Below, piece after piece: positions 37,805 through 46,176 of a stretch of DNA of 64,000 nt. The stretch lies in NCBI GenBank assembly GCA_050486265.1, contig JBJHCY010000012.1, forward strand, positions 26,496 through 90,495, given 5' to 3'. A program made the translations under genes and the position numbers. Every line of letters starts with the position of its first letter. The first letter of the stretch is position 1. The stretch is from SLFH01 sp050486265. GTDB lineage: Bacteria > Planctomycetota > Phycisphaerae > Phycisphaerales > UBA1924. The notes under the pieces were generated by a model, which was not told the origin of the DNA, made no database searches, and saw only the letters and a program-made list of their open reading frames with translations.

Positions 37805-39289
37805 ATGAGCGCGACCAAGGCGACCAAGACCCGGATCGAGAAGGATTCCATGGGCGAGATGCAGGTGCCCGCCGATGTGCTCTACGGCGCCTCCACCCAG
37901 CGGGCCGTGCTCAACTTCCCGATCTCGGGCCGGCCCCTCCCCTTCGAGCTGATCCGGGCGTACGCCATGCTCAAGGCGGCGTGCGCGGGCGTCAACGCCG
38001 AACTCGGGCGGCTGTCCAAGCAACGGGCGACGGCGATCACCAAGGCCTGCCGCAAGATCGAGCAGGGGCTTGAGGAGCACGGGGGCTGGGCCCGCCACTT
38101 CCCGGTCGATGTCTTTCAGACCGGCTCGGGCACGAGCACGAACATGAATGTCAACGAGGTGGTGGCCAACCTCGTTTGTCTCGAACGCGGTGCGCCGATC
38201 GGCTCGTCCAAGAACGCCGAGTATCTCGATAAAGGCGGCGTGCACCCCAACGACCATGTCAACATGGGCCAGTCGTCCAACGACACCTTCCCCACCGCGA
38301 TGAATGTCTCGGCGGCCGTCGCGATCCACCGCGACCTGCTGCCCGCCGTGCGCGCGACGGCCGAGGCGCTGGAGGCCAAGGCCAAGGCGTGGGACAAGAT
38401 CGTCAAGATCGGGCGCACGCACATGCAGGACGCGACGCCGATCCGCCTCGGGCAGGAGTTTTCGGGTTTCGCCCGCCAGATGCGTCTCGCCGAGGCGAGG
38501 CTGACGCGGGCGATGGAGGCTTTGTCGGAGCTTCCTCTTGGCGGGACCGCGGTCGGCACGGGCATCAACACGCACAAGGACTTCGGCAAGAGGGTCGCCG
38601 AAGCGCTGACCGAGGCGTGCGCCGGCAAGGGCAAGGCCAAGGTCGGCCCGGTTTTCCGCGAGGCGAAGAACCACTTCGAGGCCCAGCACACGCGCGACGC
38701 GACCGTCGAGCTGGCCGGGCACCTCAAGACGGTCGCCGTGAGCCTGTCGAAGATCGCGGGCGACATCCGCCTGATGGGCTGTGGCCCGCGCTGCGGGATC
38801 GGCGAGCTGAAACTCCCGGCGGTGCAGCCGGGCTCGTCGATCATGCCGGGCAAGGTGAACCCGGTGATCTGCGAGGCGGTGGTGATGGTCTGCTGCCGCG
38901 TGATCGGCAACGACGCGGCGGTGACGACCGCGGGCCTCGGCGGCGTCGGGGGCTTGCTCGACCTCCATGTCGCAATGCCCGTGATGGCCGAGGCGACGCT
39001 GGATTCGATCGGGCTCTTGGCGGGCGCGTGCCGCGTGATGAACGAGAACCTGCTGGCCGGCCTGGAACCGGACGAGGCCCGCTGCGAGCAGCTCATCGAG
39101 GGGTCGCTTGCGATGTGCACGAGTCTTGTGCCGGCGATCGGGTACGACAAGTCCGCGGCTCTGGCGTATCAGGCGTTCAAGGAAGGCAAGACCATCCGCG
39201 AGCTCGTGCTCGAAGCCGGCGAGATCCCCGCGGGGGAGGTCAAGAAACTCCTCGACCCGGCGAAGATGACGAGGCCGGATAAGGACTGA
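37805..39289 (+). CDS. fumC: Fumarate hydratase, class II
   Basis: 494 residues from ATG 37805 (GGAGG 5 nt upstream); class II fumarases are usually ~460. Conserved: RIEKDSMGEMQVP, TGSGTSTNMNVNEV, HVNMGQSSNDTFPTAM, the fumarase/aspartase signature GSSIMPGKVNP and TALVPAIGY-like TSLVPAIGYDKS. It reversibly hydrates fumarate to malate in the TCA cycle. Aspartase is closely related, but the SSNDTFPTAMN block and the N-terminus fit fumarase better. Single gene. Confidence 0.92.
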   Translation: MSATKATKTRIEKDSMGEMQVPADVLYGASTQRAVLNFPISGRPLPFELIRAYAMLKAACAGVNAELGRLSKQRATAITKACRKIEQGLEEHGGWARHFPVDVFQTGSGTSTNMNVNEVVANLVCLERGAPIGSSKNAEYLDKGGVHPNDHVNMGQSSNDTFPTAMNVSAAVAIHRDLLPAVRATAEALEAKAKAWDKIVKIGRTHMQDATPIRLGQEFSGFARQMRLAEARLTRAMEALSELPLGGTAVGTGINTHKDFGKRVAEALTEACAGKGKAKVGPVFREAKNHFEAQHTRDATVELAGHLKTVAVSLSKIAGDIRLMGCGPRCGIGELKLPAVQPGSSIMPGKVNPVICEAVVMVCCRVIGNDAAVTTAGLGGVGGLLDLHVAMPVMAEATLDSIGLLAGACRVMNENLLAGLEPDEARCEQLIEGSLAMCTSLVPAIGYDKSAALAYQAFKEGKTIRELVLEAGEIPAGEVKKLLDPAKMTRPDKD

Positions 39290-39334
39290 AGCTGCGCGCA
39301 CAAAATCAGACGAAAGAGCGTTATCAAATCATCC

Positions 39335-40129
39335 TCATTCGTCGTCAGCGGGCGGCCACGGCTGAATGACATACAACTGCGAGCGAAAGAACAGGAACTC
39401 TTCAGTAATTCTTCCCAAGAATATCCCTACCAAAACCTCGCCCGAGTCACCGCATTGCAAGAGGACTGGTCCACCCGACATGCCTCCTGTATCTTCCGCG
39501 CGGCCTCGATAGGCCGGTTCTGCAAAGATAAGTGATTTTTCCGAAGCATCAACCCACGAAGGCGCATCGCGAACCTTGAGATAGACTTCGGCAATCACAG
39601 GCATCTGCGAGCACTCATATGAAGCACGGTACCCACGGACGACGACCGTCTGACCCGGTACTGGTCGGGGACGATTCTCAATCTGAACCCAACCCGAATC
39701 AGCATCATACGGCCGAGCGCGAAAGTGCACCCAATCGCCAGCAAACACATGGCCCCTTACACCTCGGACTCCTGACTCGGAAGCAAGCGTCGCCCCTCGT
39801 CCAAGCACATCGATAGATTGTATTCTCTGCCGATTGATCTCGGTTGGGAAATATTTAAAAACATGCCGCGCCGTAACCAGCGAGCCATCCGCCAGCGGCG
39901 TGGCGGTACCCCAGGCTTCCACACAATCTCCTGCTGCAGAACCCGACTCCAAGAGCACAGGCGTGGGGCCAGAAAACTGGCCCCACGCTGCATGATCACA
40001 CGATGTGACATGACGCCCCGTGCTATGCGAACCACAACCAGAAGCGACTGCCAGAACAACAAGGAACAGACAACAGTTCCGGCGAAGCCGCACGAAACTA
40101 CATGTTGTTGGTCCAGACAACCTCGCCAT
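39335..40129 (-). CDS. Lipoprotein with trypsin-like serine protease domain
   Basis: 264 residues from ATG 40129; a GTG at 40093 (252 residues) would avoid the 32-bp overlap with the preceding gene and place the lipobox better. Hydrophobic stretch LFLVVLAVASGC with a lipobox Cys. SLVTARHVF matches the TA.H catalytic-His motif and GGMSGGPVLL the G.SGGP serine motif; a plausible Asp lies in the YDADSGW strand. Probably an outer-surface S1-like protease. Base composition is visibly less GC-rich than elsewhere in the window, a possible sign of transfer. Confidence 0.65.
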   Translation of the reverse strand: MARLSGPTTCSFVRLRRNCCLFLVVLAVASGCGSHSTGRHVTSCDHAAWGQFSGPTPVLLESGSAAGDCVEAWGTATPLADGSLVTARHVFKYFPTEINRQRIQSIDVLGRGATLASESGVRGVRGHVFAGDWVHFRARPYDADSGWVQIENRPRPVPGQTVVVRGYRASYECSQMPVIAEVYLKVRDAPSWVDASEKSLIFAEPAYRGRAEDTGGMSGGPVLLQCGDSGEVLVGIFLGRITEEFLFFRSQLYVIQPWPPADDE

Positions 40130-40901
40130 CCGCGATCACTTCCACTAAATAGGTGTCAACATCAAGCATGGTTGACTCCACCTCGTAGAGAACTTCGCCA
40201 GTTCCAGTGGACCACTCCGTAGCCCAATAGAACCCCGAGTCGAACATGCTTGCGACAGCGTTCGCAACATCGGTGAAGGACCCGCTCACGCGGAACGCGA
40301 CCGCACCATGTTCTCCCGCAATGTAGTCGGGAAGCGATCCGGTCGATTCGGGGAAGACCATGAACTCCACGGATGCGAGGGTGTTGTCTGGCCAATCCCA
40401 ATCGCTGCGCCCAACAACGACTACCTCCGCGTACGAGTTCGTGAAGTCCAGCAACGAAATCGCCAGCGGAACAGGGGCGATTTCGCCGGCTGTCCAGCCG
40501 CTCAAACCGAAGTGATCCAGAATGTCTTCAGAGAACGGATCGACACCTTCCTGGACGAGAAGTTCAGCTATGAACTCCTTGAAAGACTCTGCGATTGACG
40601 GATCGCCAGGGCCATCCGGATTGATGAGTTGATCGCAGGGCTCCGCGTACCCATCACCCACAAGATCGCACCGAACACAGAACCAGACACCGTTTCGACC
40701 CTTGAACTGCTTGTAGCACACACCGTTGATCGTGATTTCAAAAATCCGCTCCGGAGGAATAGGTCGAGATTTCCCGCCGTCGGCTGGCCTGATCGAGATA
40801 TCACCATCAGATGTGCGCGTGACTTCACAGCCCGCCTGCCACAAAGCGAACGACGCGAGACCCAGACACGCGAAACCAACAGCCATCTTCTTAAGCTTCA
40901 T
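40098..40901 (-). CDS. Lipoprotein of unknown function
   Basis: 267 residues, ATG with GAGGAGG 7 nt upstream, the strongest SD in this part. Signal peptide ends in a lipobox (FALWQAGC). The mature protein is acidic and aromatic-rich; a Cys pair (VCYK...FCVRCDL) near residues 62-78 could form a disulfide. No family recognised. It heads a two-gene unit with the protease-like lipoprotein, transcribed from the near-consensus promoter at 41169-41141 through an 11-bp minisatellite. Lower GC than the rest. Confidence 0.6.
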   Translation of the reverse strand: MKLKKMAVGFACLGLASFALWQAGCEVTRTSDGDISIRPADGGKSRPIPPERIFEITINGVCYKQFKGRNGVWFCVRCDLVGDGYAEPCDQLINPDGPGDPSIAESFKEFIAELLVQEGVDPFSEDILDHFGLSGWTAGEIAPVPLAISLLDFTNSYAEVVVVGRSDWDWPDNTLASVEFMVFPESTGSLPDYIAGEHGAVAFRVSGSFTDVANAVASMFDSGFYWATEWSTGTGEVLYEVESTMLDVDTYLVEVIADGEVVWTNNM

Positions 40902-41010
40902 CGAAAAGCCTCCTCAAAACAATGACATGCACCTGACTTGCTCACGACTCAATGGTCTAGCTGTGCGCACCCACAATCAAACTACGGATGATCCAGCCAA
41001 CCTTCCTGCC

Positions 41011-41131
41011 TTTGTCCTGCCTTTGTCCTGCCTTTGTCCTGCCCCTGTCCTGCCCCTGTCCTGCCCCTGTCCTGCCCCTGTCCTGCCCCTGTCCTGCCCC
41101 TGTCCTGCCCCTGTCCTGCCCCTGTCCTGCC
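41011..41131. repeat. Minisatellite: 11 tandem copies of an 11-bp unit
   Basis: Three copies of TTTGTCCTGCC followed by eight copies of CCTGTCCTGCC, 121 bp without interruption. The minus-strand transcript from the promoter at 41141-41169 would start at about 41134 and so carry GGCAGGACAGG repeats in its 5' untranslated region. No gene is credible across it. The gap 40902-41480 otherwise holds the promoter and an A/T-rich inverted repeat (GGAAAAA 41181-41187, TTTTTCC 41197-41203). Confidence 0.9.
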
Positions 41132-41140
41132 GATAACACG

Positions 41141-41169
41141 AAGTTACCGGCCGATCCATGCCCTGTCAA
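41141..41169 (-). promoter_or_regulatory. Near-consensus promoter reading into the minisatellite
   Basis: TTGACA (41169-41164), exactly 17 bp, then TAACTT (41146-41141) on the minus strand: the best sigma-70-type match in the window. An inverted repeat GGAAAAA/TTTTTCC with A/T tracts lies 11-34 bp upstream of the -35 and could act as an UP element or operator. The predicted start is about 3 bp before the repeat array. Confidence 0.7.
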
Positions 41170-41480
41170 GTGATAATTCGGGAAAAATCACTCTATTTTT
41201 TCCTTAGCCCTCGGCTATCTCATTCCTAACACCCAGGCTTGCCAAGCTGGTATCTGCGGCCCGCCCGGAGTAAACGCGATCAAGCTTGTATTCTCTGATC
41301 GTGCGGGCTTGGGCCGGGGCGGTGCCGAGTGACGCAAGTTGGGAGCGGGAGAGCCACAGACACCGCAGACTTTACATACGGACAGTTCTTAACAGACATG
41401 AGCCGACGCTGCGCGGTCCCGATTTGAGCGTCTGCGCAATACTGTTGACTGAAAAGAAAGTCGAACTTCCGCCCCTAACT

Positions 41481-44400
41481 TCAACACCCCTGCGCAAACG
41501 CCGCGAGGAACGCGAAGAAGTCGTCCGCGTCGATCACGCCGTCCCCGTTGAAGTCCGCCCGCATATCTCCGGCCGCGAAAGCCGTGAGGAACGCGAAGAA
41601 ATCGTCGGCGTCGACCACGCCGTCGCCGTTGAAGTCCGCGGGGCAGGTCGGCACGCTCTGGCAGACAAACTCGCGGATCAGGAACGCGTCCAGCGCGGCC
41701 TCGACGATCGACGGCGAACCGAAATCAGAGGCCACAAAGCGCATCCGCACACTGTCCGTCGGCTCGCCGATCTCCGCCACCGACCAGCTGGTGAAGAACC
41801 AGCCGCCCTGGCTGCCCGGCCCCGTCGGGCCGAGCGTCTCGGCGTTGGTCCAGGTCTGGCCGGCGTCGAACGAGATGTCGACCTCGAAGACATCCTCTGA
41901 GGGGAAGCCCCTGTTGTTGCTGTACCAGCGCCAGTAGGAGACCTCCGCGCCTTCGTGCCCGGAGAGATCGAAGACAGGCGAGAGAAGTGTCGTCGCGCCC
42001 CCGCTCACGGCGTGGGTGCCCGTGAACAGCCCCTTGCGTCCGTCGGTGACCCAGATCTTCTCGCCGACGATCGGTGTGCCGGGCTGGGCGGGCGTTGCTT
42101 CAGAGACCATCCTCGTCCAGACGCCTGAAGTCGCGGTGTCGCCCGGCGCGCCGACGGTCCAGCCGCGATCGGTGTCGAAGTCGTCGTAGAAGATCTCGAC
42201 CCACTCGCCGATATCGGCGGTCAGCGGGCTTGCTGCGCCGCCGGCGGGGTAGGTGACCACGCCGCTCTCAGCACCTTCTGCGATGAAGTAGTACTCGACG
42301 ACACTCTCGCACCCGAGGCCGGGCAGCACGCCCTCGTACATGTCGCCATCGACACGCTCCAGAGGCACGCTCTGGAACGGGCCCGAGCCCGCGTTGTATC
42401 GGAGCTGCGCCGAGCCGTTTACGAGCGTGTCGTCGAAGACCGCGAGCCGGATCGGCAGGGCCGTCGGCTCCGCGGCGGCGACATGCGCCGGCAACTCGAC
42501 GGTCTGCATCAGGCGCACGCCCGACGACGCGAGGTCCGGCGAGCCGACGATCGAGAACGCCTGGGGTCCCTGCGGGACCTCGTGACCAACAACTTCGGCG
42601 ACCCACTCGCCCGGCGCGGGGTTCTCGACGAAGACCTGCTCGATGTTGTCGATGCGGTTGGGCCCGTCGCGGGTCGCCGGAGACGACGGGTTCTGCGGGT
42701 CGAGCCGCCATGGGTAGTGCACAACGCCGTCGGGATCGATCAGACGGAGGTCGAGGTCGTTGACGAGCGAGGGGGTGGTGTTGGGCGTTCCGGGCGCGTC
42801 GTCCCAGGCGATCGTGACTTTGAGCTCGCTCGCGCCCGCGGGGACGCTCACGCGGAAACGGCGTGTCTGCCCTTGGTCGACCGATCCGGAGGCGAGATTC
42901 CCGCTGCGGAGCTGGTCGATCGCGCGATCGATGCGGACCGAGCCGTAGCCGCTCTTGTAATCCGGCCCCGGCTCGAAAGTGTCCACGGCGGTGTGGGCGA
43001 AAACGGCTTTGACCATCGCGTTGGACGGCTCACCCTGTCCCGGGAAGCGGGCGCGGTAATCTTGCACGAAGAGGGCGCCGAGGCCCGCGGCGGTCGGCGA
43101 GGCCATCGAGGTGCCGCACATGGTGGCGTAGGCCATGTCCGAGCCCGGGCCGGTGCTGGTGACGCTGCCGACCCCGCCGACCTCGCAGCCGGGCGCGACC
43201 ATGTCGGGGTGGAGGCGTCCGTCGTCGGTCGGACCCCAGCTCGAGAAAGTAGTCATGGTGTCGTTGTCGGAGTTGACGGCGCCGATGGTGATGGCGTTTT
43301 TGGCGGTGCCCGGGGGCGGGGCGGTGTAGTACTGGCCCATGCCGGAAGTGAGGCATCGCGACTGCGACCGCTCGTTGCCCGCAGCCCAGAAGACGATCAT
43401 GGGTCGCCCGAGGTCGCCGAGCACGATGTTGTCGATCAACGCCGAGGTGACGGCGTAGTCGCCCATGATCGCGCAGTCGTGCCCGTTGATGCTGACATTG
43501 CTGCCGATCGAATTGTTGGCGATCACGACCGGGCTGAGCGCGATGGCGTCGGTGTACGCGCTCTCGGTGTTTCCGGGGTTGTCGTAGAGGTTGATGCCGC
43601 CCGACCCGCCGACGAAGGTCCACGAGTGGATCAGGGCGTTGGGGGCCATGCCCGCGAACTTGCCCTCCGAGGCGACGCCGGCGCCCGCGACGGAGCCGGC
43701 GACATGCGAGGCGTGGGCCGAAACGGCTTCTCCGGGTTGATAGGTCGAGACTCGCCCGGTGAAGTCCGCGTGCGACGGGCGGGCCAGGCCTACATCGAAA
43801 ACCATCACATCCACGCCCGAGCCGTCGAGGCTGTAGGCCGGGCCCTGCACGATGTCGGCGCGGGTGAGCGCACGGTTGCCGTCGTTGAGCACCATCGGGC
43901 CCATGGCGGGCAGCGCCGGCTCGATCCACTGCACATCGGTGAGGCGCGCGATCTTTGCGATCGCGTCGGCGGGCGCCTCGACCACGAGCGTGCGCACGCT
44001 CGGCGCCGTGTCGCGGACGATGCCCCCCGCAGCCGTCACCACGTCGATCGCGTCCAGATCGGGGGCTCGGTCGGCGTGGAGCACGACATTGATCGCGAGC
44101 AGCTCGCCCGCTTGCTCGCGGGTTCCCGCTGGAAGCGTGATCCACGCGGAGGGTTCCTCTCCGGCGAGCTGCGGGTGGAGCTTCATCTCGGGCGTGACAT
44201 CGCCGGAGGCGACGACCCGTCCGACGATGGCCGCCGCTTCGAACGACGCCCCGTCGACGCGTGCGAAAAAGAACCCGTCGCCGAGCGGCGCCAGCAGGCT
44301 CAGGCCCGCGTCGTGCAGTTCCGCCCGCTCCGAGGCGTCGGGCGTGGAAGCGAGGCGGACGAGCACCGGCCCCTCGGCCGCCGCAAGCGACGCCCCATCG

Positions 44401-44537
44401 GCCACCGGCGAGAGGACGACGCCAGCCCCTGGGTTCTTCCAACGCACTCCCCCCGCGATAGCGGTCTGATCGGCCAGGGCGTTCGCGGCGCCTGCGGCAA
44501 CCACGAGCATCAGCGTCGGCGCGAGCTTCTTCCGCAT
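41481..44537 (-). CDS. Secreted subtilisin-like serine protease with GC-type dockerin
   Basis: 1018 residues from ATG 44537 (a GTG at 44564 is possible). Signal peptide LMLVVAAGAANALA. The peptidase S8 domain (about 235-560) has Asp248 (VFDVGL), His275 in HASHVAG (usually HGTHVAG), the oxyanion Asn388 (AAGN) and Ser477 (GTSMASP), so the triad is intact. A beta-sandwich follows (VPAGASELKVTIAWDD), then further beta domains and a C-terminal tandem EF-hand dockerin ending in GC (ADFNGDGVVDADDFFAFL twice). The dockerin probably anchors it at the surface; its receptor is not encoded nearby. Confidence 0.92.
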   Translation of the reverse strand: MRKKLAPTLMLVVAAGAANALADQTAIAGGVRWKNPGAGVVLSPVADGASLAAAEGPVLVRLASTPDASERAELHDAGLSLLAPLGDGFFFARVDGASFEAAAIVGRVVASGDVTPEMKLHPQLAGEEPSAWITLPAGTREQAGELLAINVVLHADRAPDLDAIDVVTAAGGIVRDTAPSVRTLVVEAPADAIAKIARLTDVQWIEPALPAMGPMVLNDGNRALTRADIVQGPAYSLDGSGVDVMVFDVGLARPSHADFTGRVSTYQPGEAVSAHASHVAGSVAGAGVASEGKFAGMAPNALIHSWTFVGGSGGINLYDNPGNTESAYTDAIALSPVVIANNSIGSNVSINGHDCAIMGDYAVTSALIDNIVLGDLGRPMIVFWAAGNERSQSRCLTSGMGQYYTAPPPGTAKNAITIGAVNSDNDTMTTFSSWGPTDDGRLHPDMVAPGCEVGGVGSVTSTGPGSDMAYATMCGTSMASPTAAGLGALFVQDYRARFPGQGEPSNAMVKAVFAHTAVDTFEPGPDYKSGYGSVRIDRAIDQLRSGNLASGSVDQGQTRRFRVSVPAGASELKVTIAWDDAPGTPNTTPSLVNDLDLRLIDPDGVVHYPWRLDPQNPSSPATRDGPNRIDNIEQVFVENPAPGEWVAEVVGHEVPQGPQAFSIVGSPDLASSGVRLMQTVELPAHVAAAEPTALPIRLAVFDDTLVNGSAQLRYNAGSGPFQSVPLERVDGDMYEGVLPGLGCESVVEYYFIAEGAESGVVTYPAGGAASPLTADIGEWVEIFYDDFDTDRGWTVGAPGDTATSGVWTRMVSEATPAQPGTPIVGEKIWVTDGRKGLFTGTHAVSGGATTLLSPVFDLSGHEGAEVSYWRWYSNNRGFPSEDVFEVDISFDAGQTWTNAETLGPTGPGSQGGWFFTSWSVAEIGEPTDSVRMRFVASDFGSPSIVEAALDAFLIREFVCQSVPTCPADFNGDGVVDADDFFAFLTAFAAGDMRADFNGDGVIDADDFFAFLAAFAQGC

Positions 44538-44637
44538 CGTCGTATCACTCCGATCATGACCCACCCGGTGTCAGACAACCATACACCCGATTCCCGACGC
44601 AGCAGCGTCCCGCTCGGTTATCGGGATCGGCAACTCT

Positions 44638-44682
44638 GAAAAACGGCCGCCCGACGGAACGGGGGTTCTCGTCCGTCGGGCG
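44638..44682 (-). terminator. Rho-independent terminator of the 44723 gene
   Basis: Perfect 11-bp stem (44648-44658 with 44672-44682, 13-nt loop) followed on the minus strand by GGCCGTTTTT. It ends transcription of the secreted-protein genes before the subtilisin gene, which must have its own promoter. Confidence 0.8.
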
Positions 44683-44722
44683 ACCGCTTCAAAGGAGAGC
44701 CGAAGTCAGAGCACCCAACGCA

Positions 44723-46063
44723 TCAGCAGCCGGCGGCGAACGCGGAGAGGTAGGCGAAGAAGTCGTCGGCGTCGATCACGCCGTCGCTGTTGAAATCGGC
44801 GCGGCTGTCGCCGGCGGCAAAGAGCTGGAGGAACAGGAAGAAGTCGTCGGCGTCGACAACCCCGTCGCCCGTGAGGTCGGCCGGGCAGGAGGGTGCAGAG
44901 ACATCGAGACGGAGCACATAGGGCACCATGCAGCACCCGTCCTGCGTCAGCGCGTTGCCGACGATGGTCTTGCCGTCGCCTGCGGCGTAAGCGGTGCTCA
45001 GGGCGCGGAAGGCGTCGAAGTTGACCCCCTGGTAGTTGGCCTCGACATGGTCGATCAGCCGCTCAAGGCCGCCGGCCTCTGTCCAGATGAACGCGTCGCC
45101 GGAGGGATTGTCGTAGAACCCGAACTGATCGAGGATGCCGATGACGGCGCCGCCGTCGTCGGCGACCCATGTCGGGCTCGAAGACTTGAACGGCGCGGGC
45201 GTCTGACCGAGCATGGTCAGCGTCTGTGTCTGGATGTCAAAGAGGAACGCGTCCTCGCGGAAATCGCCGAAGCCCGTGCCGGGGTCCATGAGCGCAAATC
45301 CCGAGATGTAACGCCCGTTGGCGCTCATGTGGATGAACCGTTCACTGGTGCTGCCGGGAACCTCGACGCGGAGGAGCCCGCCCGAACGGTCCCAGATCAC
45401 CGCCGCCGCGGTCTCGTCGAAGAACTGGGCGAAGCCCGCGAAGAGCTGCCCGTCGGCGCTGACGGTTGTGGCGGCGGTGCGTCCCGAGCCGCTGGCGAGG
45501 TCGGGCAGCGTCTGCGGGGCCTGCATCGTGTCCAGATCCCAGAAGTACGCGTCGGAAAACTCGCTGCAGCAGGGATCGAAGATGCGCTGGTAGTTGATCA
45601 TGCCGACTACGGTGGAGCCATCGGCGTTCGCTCGCCACACCTCGCTGTATGTGCCGAAGAACTGATTGGGCACAAGGAACTTGTCCTGCGCACCGTCGCG
45701 GTACACCCAGCCGAACAGGCCGAAGCGACCGGGATCCCACGGATCCTCGGTGAATGTCACGCCGAACGCGGTCTGCGCATCGGCCGAAGCGGACCGGAGG
45801 TCGCCCCCGGTCGCCGGCAGCAGCGTGAAGTCCTGCGACTGGACATCGAAGCGCATGAGCTGCGGGCCGTTGGGGCTGGGCGCCCCGTAGAAGAACGCCT
45901 GGCCCGTCACGGTCTCGCCGTCGGCGCTGACGGCGCGGAGCGCCATCCCGTTGTGGGCGCCGGGCAGATCTTCAAGCAGGATCAGTTCCGCGTTGGGTGT
46001 CGCCTGCGCAGCGCCGGCGAAGAGCAGCGTCAGCGTCGCGAGCGATCGTTTGGTCAACATCAT
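44723..46063 (-). CDS. Secreted beta-repeat protein with GC-type dockerin (paralogue A)
   Basis: 446 residues, ATG with AAGGAG 5 nt upstream. Signal peptide ATLTLLFAGAAQA. The body is about eight ~45-residue repeats of the HAF type (VSADGETVTGQAFF, ADGSTVVGMINY, VSADGQLFAGFAQF), suggesting a beta-propeller. C-terminal dockerin (CPADLTGDGVVDADDFF...FAAGC). Its partner 46177-47520 has the same layout. Probably a surface protein of unknown ligand. A Cys pair (DPCCSEF) is shared by both copies. Confidence 0.75.
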   Translation of the reverse strand: MMLTKRSLATLTLLFAGAAQATPNAELILLEDLPGAHNGMALRAVSADGETVTGQAFFYGAPSPNGPQLMRFDVQSQDFTLLPATGGDLRSASADAQTAFGVTFTEDPWDPGRFGLFGWVYRDGAQDKFLVPNQFFGTYSEVWRANADGSTVVGMINYQRIFDPCCSEFSDAYFWDLDTMQAPQTLPDLASGSGRTAATTVSADGQLFAGFAQFFDETAAAVIWDRSGGLLRVEVPGSTSERFIHMSANGRYISGFALMDPGTGFGDFREDAFLFDIQTQTLTMLGQTPAPFKSSSPTWVADDGGAVIGILDQFGFYDNPSGDAFIWTEAGGLERLIDHVEANYQGVNFDAFRALSTAYAAGDGKTIVGNALTQDGCCMVPYVLRLDVSAPSCPADLTGDGVVDADDFFLFLQLFAAGDSRADFNSDGVIDADDFFAYLSAFAAGC

Positions 46064-46176
46064 GGGATCTCCTTCCCGTCGGGTCTTGCCGGAGTCTCCG
46101 GCGGCCGCCCTGCACCGGGTCAGCCTTGGGGGAAACCCCGGCGGCGGCGTCTCCGCCGCGCCGGGCAGAGGGGGAA

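Noticed and set aside
41011..41131. CRISPR array
   Set aside because: Units are only 11 bp with no spacers between them and no cas genes nearby.
40988..41173. Repetitive peptide (PLSCPCPA) encoded across the minisatellite
   Set aside because: The 11-bp unit reads in all frames; there is no SD and the region is upstream of a promoter-driven gene on the other strand.
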